From Mortierella sp. BCC40632 (lineage: Eukaryota > Mortierellomycota > Mortierellomycetes > Mortierellales > Mortierellaceae): a DNA stretch of 64,000 nucleotides. The notes below the pieces were generated by a model. The model worked only from the letters and a program-made list of their open reading frames with translations. It had not been told where the DNA came from and ran no database searches. Positions within the stretch are counted from its first letter, which is position 1; every line of letters starts with the position of its first letter. Where the stretch lies: assembly GCA_011634665.1 (NCBI GenBank), contig WAEK01000034.1, positions 1 to 64,000 on the forward strand, given 5' to 3'. The translations under genes and the position numbers were made by a program. Below, one piece after another: positions 32,712 through 44,326 of this stretch.

Positions 32712-35700
32712 ATGGATGTGGAGGAAAAAACGAGCGTAGTATGTACCAAAAATTTAGTTGGGGTTCACTCTGTTTGGAAAAGAATGTGAGAAGTGTACTA
32801 AATGTTTGTGGTTAATTAGATAGTAATGGGGTTCGCTATACTGCTGGACAACGTTCTATCCTGGGGCTTGTCCAACGCAAGAAGGAGAAGGGAAGAAAGT
32901 ATGAAGATTCGAAATTCAGAAAAGAGGAGATGAGAAGCAAAAAGCCTCCAGAAATGTATTGTACTGTGTGTTGCAGGATTCTGTATGATGATGAGGTTTG
33001 TTGTATGAGTGAAAATCACGAGATCGAGTTGGTTCAATTTATGAACAAGTATGGATTTAAATGGCCGATTCTGAGCTATCGTGACGAGAGGGGAAAAAGA
33101 TTGTTATGCCGAGAAGGACTAAGAGAGGGCGGATTATTGTATGTGCACCTCACAAAAGTAGTGGGAATGTAACTATTAAAGAGTTGAAATCGATGGTAAG
33201 AAGGGATCAAGTGGTTTAAGAAACACTGGTGTTTAAAGAAAGAAAAAAAAAAAGTCTTGTAGAAACTGTGCCAATCAAGTCACTTAAATACTAGTAAAGA
33301 TTTTCTATGCGAATAGTTATTGGAAATATCCGGGAGACATTCCAATAGAGCTCAAGGGCCTACATCCTGTAGCAGAAAAGTATATTTGTCCTATTTTGGT
33401 GTTCTGTGAACTGACTAACTCAAAGTACGGCACAGACTCCAGAAGTGCACGTCCTGGGTACCATTTTGTCCAGGGACGGATAGGAATTTATGAAAGTCAG
33501 CACTTTATATCGGAATACTCGGGTACGAGAGGGATAATCAGAAATCAGAAGGGAGCCGGAAAGGACGTCTCGATGGTTGAAATAGAAAGAATTGAGAGCG
33601 CGTCCTCCTGGTTACGAAAGAACAATAGGCTGTATAGTGAGATTGATGGGCCAAACATGGAGGGAGTTGCACTTGTGCCCGAGATGATAAGAACGGATTT
33701 AAACAAACAACAGTTTTGGGGTAACCAGAATAGAACAAATATGCAAGAAGAGATTATGATGCCAGTGGATGATGGAGCGCCAGGTACAGCTAACGAAGAG
33801 AGTAGGTACGAGGATTTGGTATTTGGAGTGGTTGATAATAAGAAGGTGGTAAAATATTCCAATCCCTGCTTATTGGGGTATTTATTTCCCACTCTTTACG
33901 TAAATGGGGAGGGGTTTTATTCGTTAAATTATGAAGGGATCGACTCGGAGGCAGGAAGACCGCTAGAAAAATATGAAGGTATTTGTAAATTTTGGGAATC
34001 TGAAGACAGTAATATGGGTTGAAGAAGATGTTTTTGAGATGAAAATGGTCAATTAACCTGAAAATACTTTAATTCCTTGAAAGAGCGCTCACTTGAAGAG
34101 GATCTGGATGACAGCGAGGATAGGGAGGTGCCTAATATCGAGAGTAGCTCAAAGAAGTTTGTCGTAAAGGTCCCGAATTTTATCGGTACAAGAAAAAAAA
34201 AGAAGAAGAGTACTGGACAGATGAGACAGATGAGTTTGAAGATGAGGATGTAGAAGAAAGAAAGACATTGAAAGATAGTGAGAAGGAAAGGGAAGATGTT
34301 GATCGGGATAATGATAATAATATCGACATGGATGTAGAGGATTCTTTTTGGATATTGAGATGGACGAGGATTTAAGGATGGAGTTAAAGATGTTGCTAAA
34401 ACAAGGTGAAGAAAAGAAAAATATTATTCAAAGGAGGTAGTGGAATGGACAGTTAAGTAATACTGAATACTGACAACAAAAACTGGATTGGTGTGTAATA
34501 GATTTGGGATACTCTAGATCCACATTACGAGCGTATGCCAAATTTAGGCTGTTATCAGTTGACCGAAGGTTTGGAAGATCCCCGAAATATATTCTGATGC
34601 TTTTTGACTGGATTCAAAAGCAGACAGTTTTTGGGTATCATAACCGTAGAGCTCCAAGAACTATAAATGGAAGAAAAACGGTCGCAAGTGATATTCGAGA
34701 GAGGTCGAACAATAGCAAAGGTAAAATATGTAAAGAAATCCTAATGGCGGAAGAGAGTGAAGAGTAAACGTGATAGTTAATTTTAGTTCGTTTGAAAATA
34801 TAATAATCAATGAGATAGGCTATCGATTCAACCAATCTAGTACGATTGCTGTACCAGCTGTCATTCGCACAGGCGCGAATTATAAGAGACAGTTGTACCT
34901 GAAGTTTACAGCACTTTTTGAAAAGTTTGGAACACCGCAGCTCTTTGGAACCTACACATGTGATGACAGGAGTGAGGGACAGTTTGCAGTGGCAAAGCAT
35001 TTTAGTGATCCAGGTGGACCAGAATTACAGCCACATCATGATCCTGTACTATTTATGATGCATTGGAAAAGGCAGTGGCAAAGGTTTTTTGCGTTCATAC
35101 GGACAGATTGGAAAAAAAAAAAAGACAGTTGGAGGTCTAGTGGCATTTTGTTGGGTTTTAGAGGTTCAAGAGAGAGGTACACCTCATACACATTATTGCT
35201 TGTGGACAAATGACAGTATCGAGGCGATGATTGCAAAAAGGATGTTATCAGTTGTTCGGCAGTTGGTAGGACTGATGAAGAAACAGAGTTGATAAGAAAG
35301 CATCAAATCCATAATTGTGGAGGATATTGTAATAGTGAGTATCGGGATGGGTGTCGTTTCGGGTACCCCAAGCCGGTATCAGATGTGACCCGGTTTAATG
35401 AAGAAAAAAGAACAAGTTTGAATATCGTCGAGGTATATTTGACACGAGAGTGAACGGTTATAATATTGATCTTTTGAAGTTTGGGAGAGTAAACATGGAT
35501 CTGCAGTACAACAGAGGATCGTTGGCAAAGAGGTATATGTGTAAATATATCACCAAACATGCTGCTATTCAAAGAGCGACTATCGCAAAAAGCAAGAAGA
35601 GCAATAGTGAAGGTGAACAGAATGGGCCAAGCGAAGCTTATATTCAGAATTTTCACTACAGAAGTGTGTCGATAGCAGAGGCGATAATGGATATTTGCTC

Positions 35701-37842
35701 TTGGACTATGTCCGAGGTCTCGCACAAAGTTGAATTTTTAGCGACAGAATTACCAGGAGATAAAAGAAACAATTTATTGAAGAGAAAGGCTGTTATAGGT
35801 GATAGGCTGGATGATGAAGATGAGGACATTTTCATGGACGACAAATGGAAGAAATATCTTGAAAGGCCTTTAGATGATAGTAAGTGGTAAATACACAATA
35901 GGAGAAGACGTTACCTTTGTATCTTGACTCGCAGATAAGTAGTGATATTAACGAGTGAAATGTAGGAGGTGTCGATTTTGAGAGAATGACCTACAAGGAG
36001 TATTATGAAAATTTTGGGCATGTTAGTATAAAAGATAAGAGTAGGATGTTCATTGACCTAGCTGGGAGAAAGGTCAGGAAGAGGAATGAGATGGCGATCA
36101 TTAGAACGAGACCGATTAATGTCACAAAGTCAGAGGATGCTTTTATGCATTTGTTAATGCTTCATATGCCAACAAGAGTAGATGTTGATCAATGGATATC
36201 GAATGAGACTGGGTATTCTTCCTTCAAGGAGATGGCGTTGGAGCGGTTGGGAGTGGAACTTTTAATGAGAGAAGCACCCGGGCTACTTGTAGTGTTAGAT
36301 GTTGGTGAGGAGCAAAGATGTGCGGAGAATACTGCTATGGTAATGACAGAAGTACTAACCGAAGATCAACAATTGGTATTTGATGATGTGAAATTGAAGA
36401 TCGAAAGTAATGAACCTATCCAGTTGTTGGTGTGTGGGGCAGCAGGCACAGGGAAATCGACTTTATTGCGCTGGATTGAAAAATACGCTTGCTCAAATGG
36501 ATTTGAGACAATCAAGTTGGCACCGTCAGGTGTTGCGGCTGTGAACATTGGTGGACAAACAATTCATAGGTGGTTCAGGGTCTCAAGAATGGCGAAGTCT
36601 ACGTATGAGATGGGAAATCCTTATTCGGTGAGGGAGCAGTTAATAGACGTCGCCTCTCGTGGAAAGAAGCCGATTATTCTAATTGATGAGATATCAATGA
36701 TATCTGGATCGTTAATGACAGCTATTGAAAACACTTTGTCAAAAGCGATGTATGGGAAAAAAGGAGCATTTGGAGGAATATCGGTGGTTTTTTTTGGAGA
36801 CTTTGGTCAGTTAGGCCCTGTGAACAGATATAAACAGAATGTAGATTGGGTATGGAAGTCCAAGGAGTATAGAAATCTCCGTCGATTTGATCTCAGGGAA
36901 GCTTGCCGGCAATCTGGAGATCCCGTGTTTAAAGCGTTTTTAGACGATGTCAGGAAAGGCGAGCTCTCAATGAGCAGTATAGCCACACTGGTTGAAATAT
37001 GTCAAAACGGTGGACCGAATGGGACCAATATCCCCGAAGAAAGTATTAGAGTTATGACACATAAAAGGCAAGTTGATGCCTTTAATAAGAAATGTTTGTT
37101 TCTTCTCTCAGGGCAACTTTTTACGATAAAAAGTCAGGATAATGGAGGATATACTAAAGATGGAGATATCAGTGAAACAATTGCATCTGAAACAGGATTG
37201 GAGACAGAGCTTTTGTTGAAGATTGGAGCACGTGTAATGTGTACATCGAATATTGATGTGGACACAGGGTTGGTTAATGGAACTGTGGGGACGGTTGTCC
37301 AAGTTCACCTAGAGGGATTTGTAGACATTGAGTGCGATGGTGGTAGAATTTACCGAGTGGCAAAAGAATACAGGACAACAGGCCGTGGTAGCTATGAGAG
37401 ATATCAATTACCTCTTATATTATCCTGGGCCATCACAATCCACAAATCCCAGTCCTTGACATTACCGTCAGTTGCGGTTTCATTGAAAAATGTGTTTACA
37501 TCTGGGCAAGCATATGTAGCCATGAGCAGAGTAAGGAGAAGACAGGATCTGTATATCATGGACTTGTCAGTTGAGTGTCTCTCGAAAGTATCACATGCGG
37601 TAAAAACAAGGTTGACTAAAGAAGGTGAAGAAGGTAGAACGATAGAAGATGAGGTATATGACACTTTGGAGGAAGTCGACCAAGAAGAGGCTATGAATGA
37701 TCTGTATGAAAAATATGGATACACAAAAATGTTGGAAGATACGGAAGGATTTTTAGAAGTTGGGGAAAGAACTTCAGGAGAAGAATTTTATGAGGAGATT
37801 TTGAACCCGTATTTCGATAACAGCCAAGAAATCTATAATTAA
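32712..37842 (+). CDS. Helitron replicase: HUH Rep endonuclease fused to PIF1-type helicase, multi-exon
   Basis: The reading starts MDVEEKTSVVC at 32,712. Segments in order: a DUF6570-like Cys-rich part (EMYCTVCCRILYDDEV, about 32,955-33,000) and YPGDIPIELKGLHPVAEKY; LLGYLFPTLYVNGEGFYSLN (33,865-33,925), typical of Helitron N-terminal regions; an acidic linker; TPQLFGTYTC; the HUH motif in QERGTPHTHYCLWTND (35,165-35,215); CKYITKH with a Y-x3-Y pair (RYMCKY, about 35,535) as the two catalytic tyrosines. The helicase follows: Walker A CGAAGTGKSTLL (36,430), Walker B IILIDEISMI (36,670), GDFGQLGPV, WAITIHKSQ and YVAMSRVR (37,430-37,535). Introns are supported near 32,790-32,823, 33,200-33,305, 34,009-34,083 and 35,880-35,965; a few one-base shifts remain, e.g. 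an A-run at 35,110. It nicks and unwinds DNA for rolling-circle transposition. Confidence 0.9.
35880..35965 (+). other. Spliceosomal intron joining the Rep and helicase exons
   Basis: The donor is GTAAGT at 35,880 and the acceptor TGTAG ends at 35,965, with TATTAAC near 35,946 as a good branch site. The intron is 86 nt and contains stops in all relevant frames. Splicing it joins a phase-1 codon and leads directly into the helicase frame (...RPLDD/GVDFERMTYKEY). Without it, Rep and helicase would be two separate proteins. The same signals are in copy 1 (10,053-10,139). Confidence 0.8.
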
Positions 37843-38007
37843 AAAATTATTATTGAACAAAGGCATAAAAGGAACGTCTTTCAGGTAGCAGAAGTGAGTA
37901 AAATAAGGTGAGGTGTAAACAGTCAAGAGAAAAAATGATTATAAAAAGACCAAATATATATCAAAGCTAAGTGAAGATTTAAAGCAAAGCATTTATTTAC
38001 TGTTCGG

Positions 38008-38295
38008 ATGTTAGAAAAGGACTCTTCGTATATTATTGGTCCGTGGGAGAAAGAAACGGATGAAGAAGTACTGTTAAGAGTAGTTGGGCTGTGTTATAAA
38101 TTAGAGGCCATTAGGATAGAGTGTATTGACCGGAATCTCCTTCAGGAGTTTAAAGAAAAGCAAAGTGTAGGAATTTATATATTTGAAAAGTTTCGTAAGA
38201 AATTATTGGACATCAAATGTAGACAGGAAGGAGATTTTGTCGTTTTGGCAACTGATACGCCATTTGAAGTGGAGGAAGACACTCCAGACTGTTGA
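38008..38295 (+). CDS. Small protein of unknown function (95 aa), copy 2
   Basis: The sequence is identical to the copy 1 version (11,798-12,085). It is an acidic protein, predicted mostly helical, with no recognised domain. Its perfect conservation in both copies, unlike nearby noncoding DNA of copy 1, favours a real gene, but the length is close to what chance allows. Confidence 0.5.
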   Translation: MLEKDSSYIIGPWEKETDEEVLLRVVGLCYKLEAIRIECIDRNLLQEFKEKQSVGIYIFEKFRKKLLDIKCRQEGDFVVLATDTPFEVEEDTPDC

Positions 38296-38400
38296 TCTAA
38301 TATGAACAGACACCCATTAAAATTTAATGAAGAAAAGTATTTACGCAAGGAGGTACGAAGGTACGAATAAAAATCATATTTATTTTAAAAGAAAATGTGA

Positions 38401-39055
38401 TCAGGAAAGTTCATCCCTAATGTAACGCTCCTCGGAAGAGATGTTGAACTGAATAGAGTTCAAGGAGAGCTCTATATCTTCAAGTTTCTTACGAATCATG
38501 TCAAAGCTTGAGTTGAAGTCATTTAAAACTGTCATGATCTCAGAGGTAGTGAAAGTTGAATTTGAATCAAAAACAGGTAAGAGTTCGGGATTTTTAGTTG
38601 AAGTTGTTCTTTCATGGGTAAAGTAGTCATCTTTTGGTTGGTTGAAAGACAGGCGCTGTTTGCTTAGAGTTTGTGGTCTCGCTGCTGAGATTTGAGTGGA
38701 ATTTGTTTTGTTATTGACAGTAACTGTAGGCAAATGTTTCGTGTCCAGTAGAATTTCTGTGTCTATACTTGGTCGATATTGAGGATTTCTGGGCTGGGTC
38801 AAGCGGGTAGGTACAGTTTTTTACAGCAGTTCTAGAATTGGTGTTATTTTGAGGTGTAAAGGATGGTGTTGTTCTTTGTTTGTTGGTACTTTTGTTTGGT
38901 GGGGAATGTGGTCTACTGGAAAGAGGTGAAGTAGGGTTAGATCTATGGTTGGATGATACTGCCTTAATACCTTTTGTATGTTTGTTGATTGGAGAGGTCT
39001 CCAAGGTTGAGGTAGTGGCCATCTTCTTTTTAGGATTGCGAGATCCTGCGGACAT
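38401..39055 (-). CDS. Proline/serine-rich coiled-coil protein, copy 2, one frameshift
   Basis: Same gene as 12,191-12,844. Extra T bases near 38,818 divide it into an N-terminal piece (start at 39,053-39,055) and a C-terminal piece ending at 38,401. Copy 1 is uninterrupted, so I take this as a sequence error. Confidence 0.65.
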
Positions 39056-39126
39056 ATTTGAAAATATTGTGTAAGTGGTCTTTATTTTGTTGGATGTGCG
39101 TGCAATATTGGTGGGGTAAACACAGA

Positions 39127-39134
39127 TTTATATA
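39127..39134 (-). promoter_or_regulatory. TATA box (TATATAAA) of the proline/serine-rich gene
   Basis: On the minus strand, about 75 bp upstream of the start at 39,055. The same spacing occurs in copy 1. Confidence 0.5.
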
Positions 39135-39166
39135 AAGAGTTAAAGCAGACGGAGGTCTTCAAGGTA

Positions 39167-39718
39167 TCAGGGTGTTGAATTAGAAGGATGAAGCTTTTGA
39201 CCGTGACAGGCAAGTTTATCGTTCGACTTTGATTTGGAAAACCGCTTTCGTTTCCTGATTTGAGTAGTTTGAATCCTTCGGAGTAACTTGGATTGGTTAA
39301 CTATGAGAGATTTGACGTCGGACATGATATCATTATGTTTCTCTTGACATTCAATGACATCATGAAGGTGATCTATGATAGTAGATAGACTTTTGTGTTC
39401 GGAAGAAGGAAGTTGTGATTGAGGTGCAGGGAAATGGATATTTTGCGATTGGGGACCGGCTGAAGACTGGCTCAAAAGATATCTGTAGTTGCCATGAAGT
39501 GGGTCCAAGGGCTGATGTGATTGTGATTGGGTGGGTAGATAGAGGGGTGAATTTCAGACCAGGCACGGGACTAGATTGGTGTTGAATCGGGGAACCGTGT
39601 AGGGAGAGATAGAAGGTTTACTCGTGGTGAATGGAACACCAGGAGGTGGTGGTTGAGGATGAAAGTCACTAGACATCTCAGGTCGGATGCTGTTGTTGTT
39701 AGGATTAGGGGTAAACAT
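39167..39718 (-). CDS. Proline-rich protein with helical C-terminus, copy 2, frameshifted
   Basis: Same gene as 12,957-13,505. An indel near 39,515-39,535 and extra G bases near 39,590 shift the frame in the N-terminal half, while the C-terminal half is identical to copy 1. Confidence 0.6.
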
Positions 39719-39796
39719 TTTTCTTCAAAGTAGAGGTAAAAGTTCTTGAATAAGATGATGGTGAAAATGGCCATATTGTTTGATGGAATGAGGCTC

Positions 39797-39804
39797 TATT
39801 TATA
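39797..39804 (-). promoter_or_regulatory. TATA box (TATAAATA) of the proline-rich gene
   Basis: Minus strand, about 80 bp upstream of the start codon at 39,718; conserved in copy 1. Confidence 0.5.
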
Positions 39805-40580
39805 AGTAGAGGTGTTGGTACTCGGTTCAAATTTGGTTAAGTTTACGTGTCTCGATAGCTGAGAGCTCTAAGAGGAAAAAGAAAAAAAGAAAAAAGAAAA
39901 AGACGGATAGACAGGCAGGCAAAGTAGGATAAATTGGGGAAGGGGATCATAAAAAAAAAAAAACCAAAGCTACTAAATTAGGAAGAGAATACTTGAACTG
40001 TTTAATGCTATGAAATAGAGTGGAAAGGATGAGAAAAAGGAAAGCAGAGGTGGAAATTCTATATTTCCAAGTGAAGAAAGATTTAAAGGGATACCATATA
40101 TTAGAAATGGCGAAAGATTTTGTTGCTGTGTCTAGTGTTTGGGTGTGTATTTGTAAAAGTTATGTGATTTCTAGATTATTCAGAACGGGGACTTGTTTTT
40201 TTATTTTTAAAGTTTACACGGGAACGGGTACTAGTTGTACAATGAATTGTTATTAAATAAAGCTGTGTAATGCATATTGCTATTGGGGTTGTTTATGTTG
40301 TATAAACAGTCAAGTAAAAAATTTCGGTTATTGATGTATTATCAAAAAAGACATGTGTCCATAATGTAAGAGGAGAATGTTCGAGATAAGGTTTTTGTGA
40401 ATCTGTACTACGTGTGTCAAAAAGGTGAAGAGTGTTAGAAATGGAATGATTTGTATTTTACTAAGAGGAGAAAGAGTGAGGAGGACAGCATTGTTTATGT
40501 GAAACCTCATGCGGAGAGAAGTGAGGTTTTTTTTTTTTTTTTTTTTTTTGGAGGAGGAGGGGGTTGCAGATAAGGCAAAG

Positions 40581-40588
40581 TATAAAAG
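40581..40588 (+). promoter_or_regulatory. TATA box (TATAAAAG) for the 270-aa basic protein gene
   Basis: About 125 bp upstream of the ATG at 40,712, just downstream of a T-run of about 23 bases. A canonical core promoter. Confidence 0.6.
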
Positions 40589-40711
40589 GTGGTAAGATAT
40601 TCTTCCACAATCAAGTATCTTTTCCATGTTTTTCAATTCAAAGTCCATTCCATATTAAATCCGAGAAAAGCACCAAGGCTTGAAGTTTCAAGTGTAAAAG
40701 TATCAAGAAAG

Positions 40712-41524
40712 ATGGTCCAGATTCAGATCCTGCCACAAATTTCGAACCAGACCCACTCTCAAGTTCAAATCCAGAGTGAATCGCAAGAGAAGGGAAAGAG
40801 CTGTGCTGAAGAAAAAAAGTCATGCGGACGAAAGAAACTTTTCGAGCGTAAGCGCAAGTTGTTGTCCAAGAATACAGTCGAAGTGGAAGGGAGAAAAGAG
40901 CCTGATTACAAAAGGTGCTTTGCTTGCGGAAAGAACTTCTTGAGAATTGCAATTCACCAGACAAGTGTCAAGCGAAGATATGAGAACATCCTACTAAAGG
41001 TTGAAGCTTTGAAGTTGAGTGTCGATGACCTAAAGCTTGAAGCAATGGAACAGGTGGAAGGTGGTGAAGAAGTGCAGCAAGTAAATACACCCAGGCTCCG
41101 CTGGATAAAAGAGTTCATCCATGTTTACTCTTGTTGGGAGAAATATATAATGGAAAACCGAAAGGGAAAAAAAGGTGATAGAGGAGCTTCTGAAGGCCCA
41201 ACTCTTCGGTCTCATTCAAAACTGAAATCTGAGGAGAACAATACTAGAAGTACAGATAAAATAGTTGTTTTTCAGGAGAGAATGGTGAAGATGAGAGGGA
41301 GCTTGAGGAAAAACACAGGAGCAACAGTGCAAGGAGAAGACATTAATGGCGCTAATCATGCGAAAGAAAGCAACAAAATAGATAAGCAAGGGATGGAAGT
41401 TTTAGTTGCTATGAGTGAGGTTTTGAAGGATGTTGGTTATGGAGACTGTGTACCAAATAATCGAAGGGGAGTCGAGGGGATTCTTTCGAATATGGAGGGT
41501 GACGAAATAGTTGTTAATGTGTGA
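40712..41524 (+). CDS. Basic protein with a lone CxxC...H segment (270 aa)
   Basis: The frame is open further upstream, but the first ATG is at 40,712 and the TATA box fits a start there. Identical in both copies. The protein is lysine- and glutamate-rich, with low-complexity ends. A short RCFACGKNFLRIAIHQ segment looks like half a zinc finger (C-x2-C...H). A helical, aromatic stretch (RWIKEFIHVYSCWEKYIM) follows near residue 140. No family recognised. It precedes the F-box-like gene by about 175 bp on the same strand. A DNA-binding or chromatin-linked role is possible but unsupported. Confidence 0.65.
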   Translation: MVQIQILPQISNQTHSQVQIQSESQEKGKSCAEEKKSCGRKKLFERKRKLLSKNTVEVEGRKEPDYKRCFACGKNFLRIAIHQTSVKRRYENILLKVEALKLSVDDLKLEAMEQVEGGEEVQQVNTPRLRWIKEFIHVYSCWEKYIMENRKGKKGDRGASEGPTLRSHSKLKSEENNTRSTDKIVVFQERMVKMRGSLRKNTGATVQGEDINGANHAKESNKIDKQGMEVLVAMSEVLKDVGYGDCVPNNRRGVEGILSNMEGDEIVVNV

Positions 41525-41698
41525 TAGATTAGGAAAAAGCAAAAGTATAGAAAAGAAATAATATAACCAAAGATTTAATAAGGAGTTTTAAAAAGTGTGG
41601 AATAACTTGTAAGGTCAATTGTAATTTCTTCAGTATTTAAGACTTGGTATTTGAATATTTATTACTGAAATACACCTCATAAAAGATAGATCATTAGT

Positions 41699-43129
41699 AT
41701 GAGTGGGACTAGACAAGTTCAGAAATTCACGGTCCTTGATGTGCCTTTTGGATATCTAAGAGTTGGTTTGTTTTTGGATAAAAAAGATCTTGCTATTTGC
41801 TCAACCGTCTGTCGCGAGTGGAATATTAATTTTAATCCTTTGCTTTGGAGAGAAGTGTCTATTCAGGATTATCAGGATATCTGCTTAGAAGAAGTCGTTG
41901 ATAGTGTTTTCTTTAGACAGCCAAGCATTGGAGCGCTGAAAAAGAATGGGAGGTTTGTTGAAACCATTAGTATTGACTCATTTGAGACAGCAAGGAGACT
42001 TGTACCGATTATAGGAAAGTTAAGAGTGTTGATGGTCGACGTTGTGACTGTTACTACATGGATCGATGTAGGAGCAATATGCATGCCACAAGCAGATCAT
42101 ACAGATGCAATATCAAATTTACTGGCTTGTAATCAGAATCTAGAGGAGGTCCACCTTAAAATGAAGATGGTTGTGAGGTACATACCGAAGCTAATTGATA
42201 CGCTTGCCAGATTGAAGAATTTGAGGATCTTATCATTTTCTGTAAGTCCACTGAGACGGATGGAAATTGGAAACTACTTTAAGGGTATAGTTGATGGCTG
42301 TCGAGGTTTAGAAAAGTTTGTATTTGGAGTTGAGGGAGATGAGACTATTGACAAATTTATGCGGGGAGTTGGAGGGACAAGGAGATACATAAAGGATACT
42401 GTTGAGGTTGAGGAAGAGAAAATAGAGGAGTTAGGGCCAGATCTCTTTATTTTGTCAACCTTGGTTGTCTTTGGGTTAACAAAATCGCTGAAACGTGTTT
42501 TAGGAAGATCGCCGTTGATAAAGTATTTTGGGATTTTTTTTGGCTTTCAAGAAGAAGGTGTGGACGTTGATTTATTAATGAGAGATCTCGGGCGTCAACT
42601 TAAGGGTGGGAGACATGGCATAGTAGGACTCTACTTAAGAGCATATGAAGATGAATTGTTGCCACTATCTGTAGCAGAGTTGATATTGGCTACTGATAGC
42701 TTGAAAACACTAACAATGTCAAACTGCATCAATTTTGAAAGGGTTGTACGCTGTGTTGTGTTGAAACATTGGCAATCATTAACAGAATTCAGGCTTATTG
42801 GAGCGAAGGGACAAGACAACAGTGACGTTATTGTAGTATTGGAAAACTGTCTAAATCTGGAATGGTTTTCTAATTCTGGGAATATAAAAAAGGAAAAAAA
42901 TTTAAAGACTTGAGGTGTAGTTGTTTTAGAAGTATTCAAAGTATTGAAATCAATATTGTAGGGAACGACGGGACTGGACTTTTTTTTTAATGAATATTTG
43001 GAGAAGTGCATTAATTTACAATCCTTAAAAGTAAATTATTCATTTGTGAGTCATGAAGAAACTATCCGATCATTACTGAACAGGCCATTGAGTGGGAGGA
43101 AGGAAGTTAATAATTTGGTTATTATTTGA
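41699..43129 (+). CDS. F-box/leucine-rich-repeat-like protein (about 476 aa), one frameshift
   Basis: The N-terminus reads as an F-box: FTVLDVPFGYLRVGLFLDKK, then CSTVCREWN and PLLWREVSI, with the spacing used to bind Skp1. The rest has irregular leucine-rich repeats (for example LARLKNLRILSFSV, LKTLTMSNCINFERV, CINLQSLKVNYSF). F-box proteins recruit substrates to SCF ubiquitin ligases. An A-run near 42,888-42,898 shifts the frame and truncates this copy at 42,913; copy 1 is in frame through this part and gives the stop at 43,127-43,129. Two related but distinct genes lie in the flank (53,449 and 54,728). Confidence 0.75.
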
Positions 43130-43187
43130 ATAGAACGTATTTTTTATGAAAGTAAATAAATAACTGTTGGTGTTAATGGTGAACAAA

Positions 43188-44149
43188 TTATGCGGACAAA
43201 AAATGTAGCAGAGTAAATTAAAAATGCTTCGTTGAATACTAATGGGCTAATGAGAGAAAGGGGGCGGACTAGGGCAAATTTATAGGATGTCGAGGGAAAG
43301 GGGTAATATACTCTGTGAGTAGTTGGCCGTGAGACTAAGGATGTTGGGGCTGGAGGAGTGTTTGAGCCTGTGGATGTTGAGTTCATGATATCAACAATTT
43401 TTTCTGCTTGAAAAGGTTTAAGTCTAGGCCTGTAGTACCACTGCCACCGCCAAATTCAAAAAAGCCATTTTTATTGAGCCATACCTCGTTTTTGTCTGGT
43501 CCTGATGACTTTGCAGGAATACCGTCTCCACGTGCTCTAGTGTCGTTGTTTTGGCCTAACTGCTTTTTTACATTTACTATTGTCATATTTAGAGAAGGCA
43601 GATGCGTTGAGTTGGGTTCAGACGAGTTTGAATCAATAATGACGTTTGCGCAGTGGTGATAAAATTGTGAAGTAAGGTGTGAAATCCATGACATTGAAAA
43701 CAGGCATTGATCTGGATTTGTACAAGGAGGGAGATTGCGAGGAAGTAATACAGGCCATTCGTAATAAATGTCGGGACATGTCATTGTGTATTGACCGATG
43801 ACACTCCATGTGATACCACCGTCGTACGATAGGGAGAACTCACATGAGCCTCCACCATGTCGTGCTTGGTATAAATTCGGAGGGGGTGGAAATTGATCGG
43901 GATTAATAATATTGTAATTCCAAAAGTGCACATTAATAATGTCTCCGGCTCGAAAGTTGTTTACAGGACCATTTTTGTATCCCCCGCAAGGAAAAATCTT
44001 CTCTTGATATCCTATCCAAGCGTGGATGTCTTTCATTGGAGAGTCACTCCAAGGACCCCCTTGTGCCTTTGGAAAAGAAATCGCGATATGAGAGGAAACC
44101 AATTGGGAGAGAAACATAAGAAAAAAAATAAATGTTGATAACTTTTCAT
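43188..44149 (-). CDS. Secreted AA11-like lytic polysaccharide monooxygenase, copy 2, frameshifted
   Basis: Same gene as 16,961-17,917, which is intact. Here an A-run near 44,120 adds two bases in the signal peptide, and the region near 43,396-43,405 is also shifted. The catalytic domain (SSHIAISF start, RHGGGSCEF, QFYHHCANV) is unchanged. Confidence 0.75.
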
Positions 44150-44326
44150 GACAGTATAGTAATTTTAATAGTCAATATGCTTTTGAGGGATAATTTGAAA
44201 AGGGTATTTGTGCAATGATCGGTCAATTTAATGATATGGTAAAATATAAAAAATAATAATAATAAAAAAATGTCATTTATAATAAAGTTGCAAAAAAGTA
44301 AGAAATTTTCTAGGTGGTTGTTAGAG

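Noticed and set aside
40020..40256. 78-codon frame, also at 13,804-14,040
   Set aside because: It starts with GTG, has no ATG near the start, no promoter and no domain. Identity in both copies is not informative because the whole region is identical.
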